From contig JANQEG010000046.1 of assembly GCA_028278505.1 (NCBI GenBank), positions 1 through 40,876 of the forward strand: a DNA stretch of 40,876 nucleotides. The letters are read 5' to 3'. A program made the position numbers and the translations under genes. The notes beneath the pieces were generated by a model. The model did not search any database. It had not been told where the DNA came from and saw only the letters and a list, made by a program, of their open reading frames with translations. The first letter of the stretch is position 1. Every line of letters starts with the position of its first letter. Shown here piece by piece: positions 7,699-17,194 of the stretch. The stretch comes from Rhodobiaceae bacterium (GTDB lineage: Bacteria; Pseudomonadota; Alphaproteobacteria; Rhizobiales; JAKPQE01).

Positions 7699-8025
7699 AG
7701 TCTCGTCCTCGTCTGGTGAGCGGCCTTTTGCTCGGCCGAAGCGTGGTGAGTTTGGCGCAAGGGCCGTGGCCGGGTCAATTCGGTGGGGGCGGTGCGTTGC
7801 GATTTGCCGCCAATGACCCTCCCCCTTGTGGGGAGGGTGGACGGCGCGGCAGCGCCGGCCGGGTGGGGGTGATGGCAAATCCATCGCTTGTCCGACGGTC
7901 GCTTTTTCGTATTGACCCCCACCCCCAACCCCTCCCCACAAGGGGGAGGGGAGTGATTCCACAGGCATCGTGTCCGCTTTACGCCCGTCAATCACGTAGT
8001 GCCGGTAGACGTGACGAATGCGCCC
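7699..8025. other. Intergenic region carrying a repeat element
   Basis: This spacer between the Trm112-like gene and the purH stop codon contains the second copy of the inverted-arm element (7811-7952). The flanks have no recognisable gene or terminator with a T run. Confidence 0.5.
7811..7952. repeat. Intergenic element with inverted arms and a variable core, copy 2
   Basis: The left arm CCCTCCCCCTTGTGGGGAGG extends through a GC-rich GGCGCGGCAGCGCCGG segment to GGGTGGGGGT. A core of about 45 bases follows, then the right arm ACCCCCACCCCC...CCCCTCCCCACAAGGGG. Compared with the element at 5289-5430, the arms are swapped, meaning the whole unit is inverted, while the core differs. The two copies lie about 2.4 kb apart on either side of folD, the YggT operon and tRNA-Ala. 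Confidence 0.6.
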
Positions 8026-9621
8026 TCAATGCCGAAAATGGCGCATGCCGGTCATCACCATGGCGATGCCGGCTTCGTCGGCGGCCGCGATCACCTCGTC
8101 GTCGCGCATCGATCCGCCCGGCTGGATGACGGCGGCGGCACCGGCCTCGACCGCCGCCATCAGCCCGTCGGCAAACGGGAAGAAGGCGTCGGAAGCGACG
8201 ACGCAACCTTTGGTCAATGGCTCCGCGAGGCCCGCCGTCTCGGCCGCATCCTCGGCCTTGCGCGCCGCGATGCGGGCCGAGTCGACCCGGCTCATCTGGC
8301 CGGCGCCGACGCCGACCGTTGCCCGGTCCTTGACATAGACGATGGCGTTCGACTTGACGTGTTTTGCCACCCGGAAGGCGAATTTGAGATCGGCGAGTTC
8401 GTTGTCGGTGGGCGCGCGCCTGGTCACCACTTTGAGGTCGAGATCATCGACATTGCCGGCATCGCGCGACTGCACCAGCAGGCCGCCGGCAACCGAGCGC
8501 ACATTGGTGCCGGCCGCGCGCGGATCGGGCAGGCCGCCGGTCACCAGCAGGCGCAGATTCTTCTTGGCCGCGACGATCTCGACCGCGGCTTCGTCGGCGT
8601 CCGGCGCAATGATCACCTCGGTGAAGATCTCGACGATCTTTTCCGCCGCCGCCCGGTCGAGCGTGCGGTTGAGCGCGACAATGCCGCCGAACGCCGACAC
8701 CGGATCGCAGGCGAGCGCCTTCTGATAAGCCTCCAGCAGCGTCGCGCCCTCGGCAACGCCGCACGGATTGGCGTGTTTTATAATCGCGACCGCCGCCGTG
8801 CGCGCCGGATCGAACTCGGCGACCAGTTCGAAGGCCGCATCGGTATCGTTGATGTTGTTGTAGGAAAGCTGCTTGCCCTGAAGCTGCTTTGCGGTCGCGA
8901 CTCCGGGCCGCGTCTCGCCGGTTTTGTAGAATCCCGCCGACTGGTGCGGGTTCTCGCCATAGCGCATGACTTCCGCAAGCCGGCCGCCGAAACCGCGCCA
9001 GGGCGGCGTCGCCTCGCCGAGCACCGGCCAGAACCAGTTCGAGATCGCCGCATCATAGGCCGCCGTGCGGGCATAGGCCTTTGCCGCGAGCATCCGGCGC
9101 AGCGAAGCCGGCACCCCGCCATGCTCGTCGATCGCAGCAATCACGGTGTCGTAGTCCTCCGGGTCGACGATCACCGTGACATAGGCGTGGTTCTTGGCCG
9201 CGGCACGGATCATCGCCGGGCCGCCGATATCGATATTTTCAACTGCCGTCTCATAGTCGGCACCACCGGCGACCGTCCGCTCGAACGGGTAGAGATTGAT
9301 CGCGACAAGGTCGATCGGCTCAATCCCGTGCGCGTCCATCGCCGCGACGTGGGCGTCGTCGTCGCGCACGGCCAGGAGCCCGCCATGCACCTTCGGATGC
9401 AGCGTCTTGACCCGGCCGTCCATGATCTCGGGAAAGCCGGTGACGCCGGCGACATCGGTGACCGCAAGGCCGGCCTCTGAAAGCGCCCGCGCGGTGCCGC
9501 CGGTCGAGATCAGCGCGCTGCCGGCGCCGCTGAGGCGGCGGGCGAAATCGACGAGGCCGGTCTTGTCGGAAACGGAGATCAGCGCCCGCTTGACGGGCAC
9601 GATATCGGGCGAGGCGGTCAT
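8026..9621 (-). CDS. purH: Bifunctional AICAR formyltransferase/IMP cyclohydrolase
   Basis: PurH performs the last two steps of IMP synthesis, formylating AICAR with 10-formyl-tetrahydrofolate and closing the ring. The 531-residue length is standard. The N-terminal MGS-like cyclohydrolase domain (about 1-150) shows [16 protein letters not shown] and [13 protein letters not shown]. The C-terminal transformylase has RYGENPHQ (220-227), the catalytic Lys282-His283 in [17 protein letters not shown], and a C-terminal [15 protein letters not shown]. FolD, encoded nearby, makes its formyl donor. It lies 107 bases downstream of the heparinase-like gene on the same strand and may be the end of that group. 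Confidence 0.97.
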   Translation of the reverse strand: MTASPDIVPVKRALISVSDKTGLVDFARRLSGAGSALISTGGTARALSEAGLAVTDVAGVTGFPEIMDGRVKTLHPKVHGGLLAVRDDDAHVAAMDAHGIEPIDLVAINLYPFERTVAGGADYETAVENIDIGGPAMIRAAAKNHAYVTVIVDPEDYDTVIAAIDEHGGVPASLRRMLAAKAYARTAAYDAAISNWFWPVLGEATPPWRGFGGRLAEVMRYGENPHQSAGFYKTGETRPGVATAKQLQGKQLSYNNINDTDAAFELVAEFDPARTAAVAIIKHANPCGVAEGATLLEAYQKALACDPVSAFGGIVALNRTLDRAAAEKIVEIFTEVIIAPDADEAAVEIVAAKKNLRLLVTGGLPDPRAAGTNVRSVAGGLLVQSRDAGNVDDLDLKVVTRRAPTDNELADLKFAFRVAKHVKSNAIVYVKDRATVGVGAGQMSRVDSARIAARKAEDAAETAGLAEPLTKGCVVASDAFFPFADGLMAAVEAGAAAVIQPGGSMRDDEVIAAADEAGIAMVMTGMRHFRH

Positions 9622-9728
9622 GGCGGAGGCATCCGTTCAAGTGTCGGGATGCGGCCGGATAGCATGATTCCGACCTGCGGCAAACACATGCCGCGCCTCG
9701 CGGCGGCAATCGCTGCGCCCGGCCGTTT

Positions 9729-11444
9729 CTAAAGGTTGGTGGCCGCCTCGATGCGGCGCAGCGACCACATCACCGCCGGCGTCTGGCTGGCGCGGCCGCT
9801 AATCACGAGCTGTTCGGTGTCGCGGTGGCCGTGAATATCGGAGAGATAGACGCTCTCCTCGATCGAAATCTCCGATCCCGGCGCCGAAAAAAGCCAGGTC
9901 TCGCCGTCGCCGAGCACGAGGTGCACGCGCGCGCCGGTCTCCAGCGGGTTCGACGCAACACTTGGATGAAGATGGAAGCGGAGCGCGAAGCGGTCGCGGC
10001 TGTGGCGCACGGCGCCGCCATGGCTGGCCGAAAACCGGTCCTCGCCGGAAACCGAAAGCCCGTCGGGGGAGACGATCAGCCGCCGCTCGTGAATGATGCC
10101 GAAAAGCGCCGCATAGCCGTCATGGGAAAGCCACAGGGTCTCGCCCTCCTCGCCGCTGTCGCGGTCGACGGTGACGTGGCGCGGGCCGGAGATGATGACC
10201 GGACCCAGCCGGTCATGCGCATAGCCTCCGGTGATGAACCGGCACGACGAGGTGTCGTTCAGCACCGCCGTCGAATGCGCCGCGGTCGCCCGTGCGACCA
10301 GCCGCCAGTTCGGCAGCGTCTCCGGCGACGCGCCGCAATTGACGATGATCTGGTTGGCGCCGGCACTCATTTCGAACGACAGGCAGCCGGCATGGGCGTG
10401 TTGGCTGAGCATCATCGGCGGCGGCGGACCGGTGTCGACGATCACCACCGATTCGCCCGCAGTGACCCGCTGATAGCCGGAATGGACGGCGTTCTGCACC
10501 GGGCTGCCGCGGACATCGTCATAGGCGAAGATGAGCGCGATCAGGTCGGAGCGCGATCCGCCGACGCCGTTGAAATGGGCGAGCGCGCCGTCACCGTGGC
10601 GGAAGAACCGGATCATCGGCATCATCCGGTCGATCGCCGTCTGCATCGCGCGCGGCGGATCGACGCTTTGCGCGGTAAAGGCCTGGCGCAGCGGCAGCAG
10701 ATCGAGCAGAATCTCGGGCAGTGCCGCCGGATTGCGGCTGACATGACCGCCATCGGCGAGGATCTGCCGCGCGATCTCCTGATCGAGCCGTTTCGCGCTC
10801 TGGCGGATGAGCCGCGTCTGGCCCGATATCGACAGCCCGGCCGCGGTCAGCGCGATCGCCGCCTGCAGCCGCGGCAGCCCGTCGGCAAGGTCCATCGAGG
10901 CGTAGCGCAGATAGCGGACCTGGCGCATCAGCGTCTTCATGAACCGCCGGTAGAAGGCGCGGTCGGCATCCTGGAGGATGATCGGCGACTGCGCCAGCCA
11001 GGAGAGGATGCGCCGCGAAACGATCTCCGGACGCCAGGAGAACGCATCGTAGTCGCCGTAGAGCCTGATCCAGTCCTCGACCAGGGCGCGGGCGTTCGAG
11101 CGCGAAATCGCCCGGTCGGCGGCGCGCAGATGGCGCAGCCAGCCGAAGCCGTGCAGCACCCGGGCCCAGACTTCGGACGGCGGCGTGACCTCGAACGGCG
11201 AACGGCCGTCCGTCTCCACCGCCTGGCCGCAGAAGACGAACAGGCCGGCATAGATATCGGCGGCGATCGTCGGATCGGCGGTGCGGATGTCGGTCGGCGC
11301 AATCAGCAGGCGATCGGGAATGGCGCCGCCGAACCGCCAGCGGTAAAGGCGCCCTGTATACAATCGGTTCAACGTCGAATTGACGCCGCGAAACGCCAGA
11401 AGACCGGCGAACCGCGCCCTGTCCGACAGTGTTGCGAGACTCAT
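9729..11444 (-). CDS. Heparinase II/III family protein
   Basis: A 571-residue protein of the heparinase II/III-like family. The N-terminal half is rich in helices, as in the alpha/alpha toroid of polysaccharide lyases (for example GFGWLRHLRAADRAISR and ADGLPRLQAAIALTAAGLS). The C-terminal half is beta-rich and matches the family sheet domain, with QHAHAGCLSFEMSAG (about residues 349-363) as its best signature and HRDTEQLVISGR near the end. The substrate is unknown; a uronic-acid-containing glycan is the usual guess. No signal peptide is evident, which is odd for a polysaccharide lyase, though typical of this chromosomal group in Hyphomicrobiales. Starts at 11495 (GTG), 11456 (ATG) and 11444 (ATG) are in frame; the last has the best-spaced purine site (GAGATGAGG). 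Confidence 0.88.
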   Translation of the reverse strand: MSLATLSDRARFAGLLAFRGVNSTLNRLYTGRLYRWRFGGAIPDRLLIAPTDIRTADPTIAADIYAGLFVFCGQAVETDGRSPFEVTPPSEVWARVLHGFGWLRHLRAADRAISRSNARALVEDWIRLYGDYDAFSWRPEIVSRRILSWLAQSPIILQDADRAFYRRFMKTLMRQVRYLRYASMDLADGLPRLQAAIALTAAGLSISGQTRLIRQSAKRLDQEIARQILADGGHVSRNPAALPEILLDLLPLRQAFTAQSVDPPRAMQTAIDRMMPMIRFFRHGDGALAHFNGVGGSRSDLIALIFAYDDVRGSPVQNAVHSGYQRVTAGESVVIVDTGPPPPMMLSQHAHAGCLSFEMSAGANQIIVNCGASPETLPNWRLVARATAAHSTAVLNDTSSCRFITGGYAHDRLGPVIISGPRHVTVDRDSGEEGETLWLSHDGYAALFGIIHERRLIVSPDGLSVSGEDRFSASHGGAVRHSRDRFALRFHLHPSVASNPLETGARVHLVLGDGETWLFSAPGSEISIEESVYLSDIHGHRDTEQLVISGRASQTPAVMWSLRRIEAATNL

Positions 11445-11566
11445 TCCCAGCCTCATCTCCCCTTGCCGCCGCCCACCTGTCGCGAGCGGCCGCACCCCAG
11501 AGCTTAGCCGCCAGGGCCACTGTCGCCAACGATTCGGTAATAAATTGTTAACTTTCCGCCGCCCCG

Positions 11567-12946
11567 TCAGCGCCGCCGGAGTCGGGCGATGTAGAAACCG
11601 TCATTGCCGGAGCGGGCCGGATCGCCGGTATCGAGATGAAACGGCAACGTGCGCAGATCGCCGGCCGCGGTCAGCGCGGCCTCCAGTCCGGAAATCTCTT
11701 CGGCGCCGATCGGCAGGCGCTCGAGCCCGTCGTCCTCGGCCAGCACTGCGGCGACCACATCCTCGCCCTCCTCGCGCTCCAGCGAGCAGGTGCAAAAGAC
11801 GACGACCCCGCCCGAACCCACCAGCTTCACCGCCTTTCGCAGCAACCGTTTCTGCAGATCGGCGAGCGCGGCAATGTCGGCCTCCGCCTTGATCAGCGCG
11901 ATATCGGGATGGCGGCGGATCGTTCCGGTCGCCGAACAGGGCGCATCGAGCAGCACCGCATCGAACGGCGATGACGGCTTGAAGTCGAGCGCGTCGACGG
12001 CGATCGTCTCGGCCTTGAGGCGCAGCCGTTCCAGGTTTTCGTCAAGTCGCTTCAAACGCGCCGGCGACTTGTCGACCGCAACGACATCGGCGCCCATCGC
12101 CGCCAATTGCGCGGTCTTGCCGCCCGGTGCGGCACAGAGATCGGCGACCCGCTTGCCGGCGACATCGCCGATGAGGCGCGCCGGCAGGCTGGCGGCGACA
12201 TCCTGCACCCACCATTCGCCCTCGCCATAGCCGTCGAGCCGCTCGATCGCGCCCTTGGCCCGGCGGCGTACCGATCCGGTCGGCAGCACGATCCCGCCGA
12301 GGCGCTCGGCCCAGCCGCTAGCATCCGACTTGACGGTCAGGTCGAGCGCCGGCTCGATCATGTGCGCGGCGGCGATCCGCCGTGTCGCCGCGTCGCCATA
12401 GTGCTCCTGCCAGCGCGCCCACAGCCAGTCCGGCGTGTTGACCCGCGGCGCGTCAATGCCGTCGAGTATGGTCGCCTTGCCTTCGGAAAGCCGGCGCAGC
12501 ACCGCATTGGCGAGGCGCTTGAAATGACGCATGTGGCGGTCGCCGGCGGCGATATCGACGGCGATCGACACGGCGGCGCGGTCGGGAATGTCGAGAAACA
12601 GGATCTGCGCCGCCGCGATCGCCAGCACATGGCGCAGATCGCCCGATTTCCGCGGCAGCGGCGTCTCCAGAAGCGTGCCGAGCGCGGCCTCGATCTCGCC
12701 ATGGCGGCGCAGGGCGACGCCGAGGATCGCCCGGACAAGCGCCCGGTCCTTGGCGATCAGCGCGACAAAGCCGGGATGGCCGCGGCCGGATTCGAGCATT
12801 TGATCGAGCGGCAGCTTGCGCACGATGACATCGGCGAGCATTTCGCCGGCGATCTTGCGCGCGGCAAATCCGATCCGTCGCTTCAGCTCACGCGATCGTC
12901 CGGGGCTTTGTCTGGAACCTTTCCGCCGCCGCGCAGGCCCATTCAT
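11567..12946 (-). CDS. rsmB: RsmB/NOP family rRNA (cytosine-5) methyltransferase
   Basis: A 459-residue SAM-dependent RNA m5C methyltransferase. The N-terminal domain (about 25-160) resembles NusB, an arrangement specific to RsmB, which methylates C967 of 16S rRNA in E. coli. The catalytic domain shows the SAM site [11 protein letters not shown] (271-281), the acidic loop [13 protein letters not shown], motif [11 protein letters not shown] with Cys337, and motif [12 protein letters not shown] with Cys387. Both cysteines of the two-cysteine mechanism are therefore present. The ATG at 12944-12946 overlaps the htpX stop codon (ATGA), which implies translational coupling and favours it over the GTG at 12952. 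Confidence 0.93.
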   Translation of the reverse strand: MNGPARRRKGSRQSPGRSRELKRRIGFAARKIAGEMLADVIVRKLPLDQMLESGRGHPGFVALIAKDRALVRAILGVALRRHGEIEAALGTLLETPLPRKSGDLRHVLAIAAAQILFLDIPDRAAVSIAVDIAAGDRHMRHFKRLANAVLRRLSEGKATILDGIDAPRVNTPDWLWARWQEHYGDAATRRIAAAHMIEPALDLTVKSDASGWAERLGGIVLPTGSVRRRAKGAIERLDGYGEGEWWVQDVAASLPARLIGDVAGKRVADLCAAPGGKTAQLAAMGADVVAVDKSPARLKRLDENLERLRLKAETIAVDALDFKPSSPFDAVLLDAPCSATGTIRRHPDIALIKAEADIAALADLQKRLLRKAVKLVGSGGVVVFCTCSLEREEGEDVVAAVLAEDDGLERLPIGAEEISGLEAALTAAGDLRTLPFHLDTGDPARSGNDGFYIARLRRR

Positions 12947-13902
12947 CCCCACGGACCGCCCTCGCCGTCACCGGCATCGTCCCAGGGCCCGCGCCGGCCG
13001 CCGGATGCGGCGGTTTCGTGACGATCGGAACCGGCGCCCTTGCCCGCCGTGGACGACGGGCCGGCGCCGGCCATCGCCTGCAGTTCGGCGATCCGATTAT
13101 CGGTGTTCGGATGGGTCGAGAACAGATTGTCCATGTTCTGGCCGGACAGCGGATTGATGATGAACATGTGCGCGGTTGCCGGATTCGCCTCCGCGGCTTG
13201 GTTGGGGATGCGCTTCGCGCCGCCGGCGATCTTGCCCAGCGCCGAGGCGAGCCACATCGGCTCGCCGCAGATCTCGGCGCCCATGCGGTCGGCGCCATAT
13301 TCCCGCGTGCGGCTGATCGCCATCTGCACCAGCATGGCGGCGAGCGGCGCAACGATGGCCGCAACCAGAATGCCGATGAAGCCGAGGGGATTGTTGTTGT
13401 CGCTTCTGCCGCCGAAGAAAAGGCCGAAATTGGCCAGCATCGAGATCGCGCCGGCGATCGTCGCCGTCACCGTCATGACCAGCGTGTCGCGGTTCTTCAC
13501 ATGGGCGAGTTCGTGCGCCATCACCCCGGCAAGCTCCTCGCGCGAAAGCGAGCGCAGCAGCCCGGTGGTCGCGGCAACCGCGGCATTCTCCGGATTGCGG
13601 CCGGTGGCAAAAGCGTTCGGCTGCGGATTGTCCATGATGTAGACCTTCGGCATCGGCAGCTCGGCGCGGCCGGCGAGTTCGGCGACCATGTCGTAGAATT
13701 CCGGTGCCGTCGCCCGGTCGACCTCGGTCGCGCCGTGCATGCGCAGCACCATCTTGTCGGCGTTCCAATAGCTGAAGGCGTTCATGGCGAGCGCCACCAC
13801 AAACGCGATCATCATGCCGCCCTGACCGCCGATCAGATAGCCGACGCCCATGAAGATCGCCGTCATCGCCGCCAGCAGCATTGCCGTGCGCATCGTGTTC
13901 AT
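12943..13902 (-). CDS. htpX: Membrane-bound zinc metalloprotease HtpX
   Basis: HtpX is an M48B inner-membrane protease that helps FtsH degrade misfolded membrane proteins. At 319 residues it has two N-terminal membrane helices (about 6-24 and 28-46), the zinc site HELAH (130-134) in [14 protein letters not shown], another hydrophobic pair after it, and the third-ligand region [17 protein letters not shown]. The C-terminal 40 residues are Gly/Ser/Arg rich and end in GPWG, an alphaproteobacterial extension. I chose the ATG at 13902 because GGAAG precedes it at ideal spacing; the reading frame stays open upstream, but that portion shows no HtpX similarity. It heads a leftward group with rsmB and the heparinase gene, divergent from sdhAF4. 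Confidence 0.95.
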   Translation of the reverse strand: MNTMRTAMLLAAMTAIFMGVGYLIGGQGGMMIAFVVALAMNAFSYWNADKMVLRMHGATEVDRATAPEFYDMVAELAGRAELPMPKVYIMDNPQPNAFATGRNPENAAVAATTGLLRSLSREELAGVMAHELAHVKNRDTLVMTVTATIAGAISMLANFGLFFGGRSDNNNPLGFIGILVAAIVAPLAAMLVQMAISRTREYGADRMGAEICGEPMWLASALGKIAGGAKRIPNQAAEANPATAHMFIINPLSGQNMDNLFSTHPNTDNRIAELQAMAGAGPSSTAGKGAGSDRHETAASGGRRGPWDDAGDGEGGPWG

Positions 13903-14028
13903 TTCCGCTTCCTGCCTTTCCTGCCGGCGCTTTGCGCCAAACAACGCTTCATTGAGCCCGTAATTTCCTATAGGATGGGGACGGGAGCATGGCTCCGCAA
14001 GAACAACAGTTTGAGGAAACGCACATCG

Positions 14029-14238
14029 ATGACACGCAAGAACGGCAAGGACGTTTCGACCCCGGCAATGGCCAGATCGCAACCGGGCGCCGCCGACCGG
14101 GCGCTCGCCGAAGCCGCGGAGCGGCGGGCTGCGGCCGATCAGGCCACGCAAGCGGCGCCGGAACAGGGCGGCCGCAACGGCCTCGATCCGGTCCGCTACG
14201 GCGACTGGGAGAAGAACGGCATCGCCCACGATTTCTGA
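14029..14238 (+). CDS. Succinate dehydrogenase assembly factor 4-like protein (DUF1674)
   Basis: A 69-residue protein ending in [20 protein letters not shown] followed by HDF, the invariant signature of DUF1674/SDHAF4 at the extreme C-terminus. In eukaryotes SDHAF4 binds flavinylated SdhA and protects it from autoxidation during complex II assembly. The N-terminal half is low complexity (Ala, Arg, Gln), as usual for bacterial members. The ATG at 14029 has a GAGGAAAC site before it. The gene is divergent from htpX, with 126 bases between starts, and is followed 15 bases later by the decayed aminotransferase on the other strand. Confidence 0.9.
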   Translation: MTRKNGKDVSTPAMARSQPGAADRALAEAAERRAAADQATQAAPEQGGRNGLDPVRYGDWEKNGIAHDF

Positions 14239-14253
14239 CGCAGGCTTTAGCCT

Positions 14254-15159
14254 TCAGTCTTCGGCAAAACGCGCGCCACGGGTCTGGGCACGCAAGGGCG
14301 GATCGCGGGGTTTGACCAGCACCGGCCTGCCGTCGAGGGTCTCGTTGCACCGCTCCAGCGTCTCCCACTCGATCCGGTCTATCGCCTCGTCGGTGAAAAG
14401 GCGATGTGCGGCGTCAGCGTCGACGTGTTGCTCATTGTCGTCTTGAACGACAGTCCGGCGACGAGCGACCGGTAAAGACCGTCCTCGGCGAGTTCGTCGG
14501 CGGGTTCCTTGCCCTCCCGGCTCCTGACCACTTCGACGCCGATCAGAAAGCCGCGCCCGCGTATGTCGCCGATCACCCGATGCCGATCCTTCATATTGGC
14601 GAGACGGTCGAGGGCAGGAGCGCCGAGCGCGGCGGACGAAATTGGCGCGAGCTAGCCGACAAAGATCGAGGTCGGGGGCGCTGTCGTGCTCCGGATAACC
14701 GTAGGGACAGCGATAGCAGGCGAACGGCGCCACATGCTCGGTGCCGGGCAGCAGCGAGCCGATCACATGTGAGCGGGACAATTGCTCGCCGCCGACCGAA
14801 GCCGCACCGAAGCCGGCGCAATGAAAGGCATCCCAGAAGGAAACTGTCTTGTGTCGCTCGGTGGCCGCGCGAACGAGTTTCAATGCCACTTCAAGCGCAT
14901 CGGAGCCGCCAAGCTTGAACAACAGCTTTGATAGCCGGCCCGGTGCCAGTGCAGCGAGCTCTTTCGTAAGCGCTGTCGCCGGCTCTGAGTCGAAGCGGCG
15001 CGTCGCGAACGGCAACTCGTCCATCTGCGCGGCGATCACCTGTTTCAGCCGCGGGTGGCCGTAGCCGATTTGGTGGACATTGTTGCCGTGGAAATCGAGA
15101 TAGCGGCGGCCGTCGACGCCTCGATCCAGGCCCCATCCGTAAATGCGCAAGACGTCCAT
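14254..15159 (-). pseudogene. Decayed class III aminotransferase family gene (PbfA-like)
   Basis: The upstream part reads as a PLP fold type I class III aminotransferase: DGRRYLDFHGNNVHQIGYGH, then KLGGSDALEVALKLVRAAT, then FWDAFHCAGFGAASVGG and LLPGTEHVAPFACYRCPYG. These words are closest, from memory, to the phosphonate-related PbfA ammonia-lyase group. Near 14640 the similarity jumps to another frame and to a much later part of the family (MKDRHRVIGDIRGRGFLIGVE), so about 150 codons including the PLP-binding lysine are missing. Near 14405 a further frame change brings back the tail (LFTDEAIDRIEWETLERC). The usual N-terminal 50 or so residues are not recognisable either. It cannot encode an active enzyme. 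Confidence 0.75.
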
Positions 15160-15562
15160 CGGCAGGCGCTTCAGGCCGATGCATATTTGCTCAACCGCTC
15201 CGCACTGATGAGGACCATCAGCGTCGCCGCATGGAGTTATCGGAAACAACGTTCTGGCAGCGCTCTTGAAATCAGCGCACGCAACCAGTCCGTGCTGCTG
15301 ATGAAAACTGAAAACTCCAATCCCCGCCGAAGACACGTTGGAGAGCGGTCCAACAAACCCAAGGACTCTTCTATTGACCGAGGGTTCAGGTCACTCATCA
15401 TATAAATTGTAATCTAAATTAAATTCGTATATTTATGTAGTTGGATCCGATTTCATATGTTACCATATTATTCAGGAATTCGAAAAAATGTAATATATCC
15501 ATGATGTTACAAGTTGAACCGAGGCTTCGTTATAAAAATCTTATTAATCGGGAGGGAAGTGA
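15160..15562. other. Non-coding spacer with an AT-rich segment
   Basis: About 15160-15390 has the base composition of the chromosome but no gene I can support; it may be debris of the aminotransferase 5' end. From about 15395 to 15555 the sequence turns abruptly AT-rich, with several TTTAT/TATAA-like stretches that could serve as a promoter for the lipoprotein gene. A strong ribosome-binding site, GGGAGGGAAG, lies just before 15563. The composition change marks the left border of likely foreign DNA. Confidence 0.6.
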
Positions 15563-16036
15563 ATGCGTATCGGTAGTAAATCGAGTTTAGTGCGGCTTGT
15601 CGGGCCGCTGTTTGTTCTGTTTGTAACGGCATGCGCGCCAATCATCGCCGATTACAGTCTTGAAGGCTACAAGAATGCGACAAGCTTAAAGGCGCGTTCG
15701 TTGGCTATGATCGATTTGTCGGCGGAGGGATACGGGAAGCACTCTTCAACGGTGGAGAAATTGTTGGTCGATATCGATGCCGCCTACGAATTTGCGGCCG
15801 GCACACCAAACAATCAAATCACTGCGGAACAATGGGATAGAATTCGCAGAAAGGACCACAATTTCGTTGGCGGATATGTAGTCCATTGGAAAGGTTTAAA
15901 CGGGAAAGCTGTTTCTGAATTCTTCCGTCAGGAGGCAAAAACAGGTATTGGCCGGGCTTACGACTACATAATCTGCCTAGAGGTAAATAAGAATAAAGCC
16001 GCTTCCTGTAAGAGCGTCACCGACACGAGTGGATAG
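15563..16036 (+). CDS. Putative lipoprotein of unknown function
   Basis: A 157-residue protein with an N-terminal lipoprotein signal: positive residues, a hydrophobic core LVGPLFVLF and a lipobox VTAC with the modified cysteine at Cys24. The +2 residue is Ala, which would send it to the outer membrane by the usual rule. The mature part is mixed charged and aromatic: DYSLEGYKNATSLKARSLA (about 30-48), YEFAAGTPNNQITAEQWDRI (about 74-93), and YDYIICLEVNKNKAASC near the end. I do not recognise a characterised family; the pattern recalls uncharacterised lipoproteins accompanied by a small helical protein in other proteobacteria, from memory only. The start has a strong ribosome-binding site. The stop TAG is followed at once by the next gene. 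Codon use and GC content are well below the neighbours, suggesting transfer. Confidence 0.75.
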   Translation: MRIGSKSSLVRLVGPLFVLFVTACAPIIADYSLEGYKNATSLKARSLAMIDLSAEGYGKHSSTVEKLLVDIDAAYEFAAGTPNNQITAEQWDRIRRKDHNFVGGYVVHWKGLNGKAVSEFFRQEAKTGIGRAYDYIICLEVNKNKAASCKSVTDTSG

Positions 16037-16041
16037 TGAAC

Positions 16042-16365
16042 ATGAAAATCGATGATATTATTGATGAGCTGCGCAAGGGTATCCTTGACCTCGCAAAAAA
16101 CACCGTTGAAGAATTCGTCCAACACGCCAAAGACGATTTCGAGGATTTCATTAGCGCAACACGCGACGATGTCGAACGGTGGACCATCGCACTCGCTGAA
16201 GGCAAGTTGACCGCTGACGAGTTCAGATTTCTTCTGAAAATGCGTGCGGACTTGGCGGAAATGCATGCGTTGACAAGTGTCGGCATCGCTGCGACCCGGC
16301 TCAAGCGTTTTCGGGACGGTATGATCAGTCTCATAATCAAGACCATTTTCGCCGCGCTCGGCTAA
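16042..16365 (+). CDS. Small helical protein of unknown function, partner of the lipoprotein
   Basis: A 107-residue protein predicted to be almost entirely helical, with acidic and amphipathic stretches: IIDELRKGILDLAKNTVEEF at the start, RDDVERWTIALAEGKLTADE in the middle, then LKMRADLAEMHALTSVGIAA and a hydrophobic tail (SLIIKTIFAALG). There are no cysteines and no export signal. The tail could touch a membrane. It begins 5 bases after the lipoprotein stop (ATG at 16042); a GTG at 16036 overlapping that stop is an alternative. The tight spacing says the two act together. No function can be named. The composition is again lower in GC than that of the surrounding genes. Confidence 0.7.
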   Translation: MKIDDIIDELRKGILDLAKNTVEEFVQHAKDDFEDFISATRDDVERWTIALAEGKLTADEFRFLLKMRADLAEMHALTSVGIAATRLKRFRDGMISLIIKTIFAALG

Positions 16366-16481
16366 CGTGTTCGATCGCACGCTTGTCCCGCCAACGGAAT
16401 ATTTCGTTAAATGCTCAACATATTGCGGGGCTGGTGCCGAGCGTGTGAAACGGCCCGATCCCCGCTCCCGAGGCGGCGGAT

Positions 16482-17147
16482 TCAGGCTTGTCCCGCTCTA
16501 CTCACCCGTTCCGCACCGGTGAGGACGAGGAGCGCTGCCGCATGGAGCGCCGGCCCGAATTCCCTGTGGAACGCTTCGAATTGCGGTTCCTCCAGGAGCG
16601 CGGCGAGATCGGGGCCCGGATTGGTCATCGGCCATAAGCCGGCGACCAGCGTGAAAAGCGTATTGCTCACGGTCCACCGCTCAGCTTCGGCCAGTTGCGG
16701 CACGGCCGTGCCGAAAGCCCCGGCCGCGCGTCCGCCGAGGCCGATCAGCCGGGTCTTGACGTCGCGAAGCGTCTCCGGGGAAATGTTGCGCTCAAGCGTC
16801 GGCGCGAGCTGGCTGATCAACAGGCACAGCCGCGGCCGGGCGGCAAACGCGCCGGCCATGGTTTCGGCGACGGCCTCGACCGGCAGCGGCCGCTGAAAAG
16901 CCTCCTCCATGACCTCGACCAGACCCGTCAGATCGGCCAGCAACAGCCGCAGCAGGATTTCCTCGCGGCTCTCGAAATAGCGATAGATGCTCGACTTGAC
17001 GATCCCGGCGCGGGCGGCGATCGTCTGCAGGGTCACCGCCTCGATGCCGCCGGCATCGAGCATTTCGGCGGCCGCCGACAATATCGCCTCGGCGCGCTGC
17101 GCCTTTTCCTCCGGCGAACGCGCCCGCTGGAAAATTTCCCTATTCAT
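16482..17147 (-). CDS. TetR family transcriptional regulator
   Basis: A 221-residue repressor with a TetR_N helix-turn-helix near the N-terminus: AILSAAAEMLDAGGIEAVTL (about 21-40) followed by IAARAGIVKSSIYRYFESRE (about 43-62), the recognition-helix signature. The C-terminal ligand domain is of the common TetR_C type with no assignable ligand. I chose the ATG at 17147; the frame is open upstream to 17258, but that would cover the promoter and operator region. It is divergent from the molybdenum hydroxylase pair, and the palindrome at 17230-17252 between them is a likely operator, so it probably represses those genes and perhaps itself. Confidence 0.9.
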   Translation of the reverse strand: MNREIFQRARSPEEKAQRAEAILSAAAEMLDAGGIEAVTLQTIAARAGIVKSSIYRYFESREEILLRLLLADLTGLVEVMEEAFQRPLPVEAVAETMAGAFAARPRLCLLISQLAPTLERNISPETLRDVKTRLIGLGGRAAGAFGTAVPQLAEAERWTVSNTLFTLVAGLWPMTNPGPDLAALLEEPQFEAFHREFGPALHAAALLVLTGAERVSRAGQA

Positions 17148-17194
17148 ATCCAACTGATATCCGCCGCTCACGAGAAAATCAATAAAAGAACGAC

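Noticed and set aside
7623..7995. Frames extending the Trm112-like gene upstream through the spacer
   Set aside because: The extension translates the second repeat element and has no similarity to the family; the ATG at 7698 fits the family N-terminus.
13903..14229. Upstream extension of htpX in the same frame
   Set aside because: It crosses the divergent sdhAF4 gene and shows no protease similarity; the ATG at 13902 has a good ribosome-binding site.
16411..16896. A frame opposite the TetR gene
   Set aside because: It is antisense to a clear TetR coding region and has a shadow-like composition.
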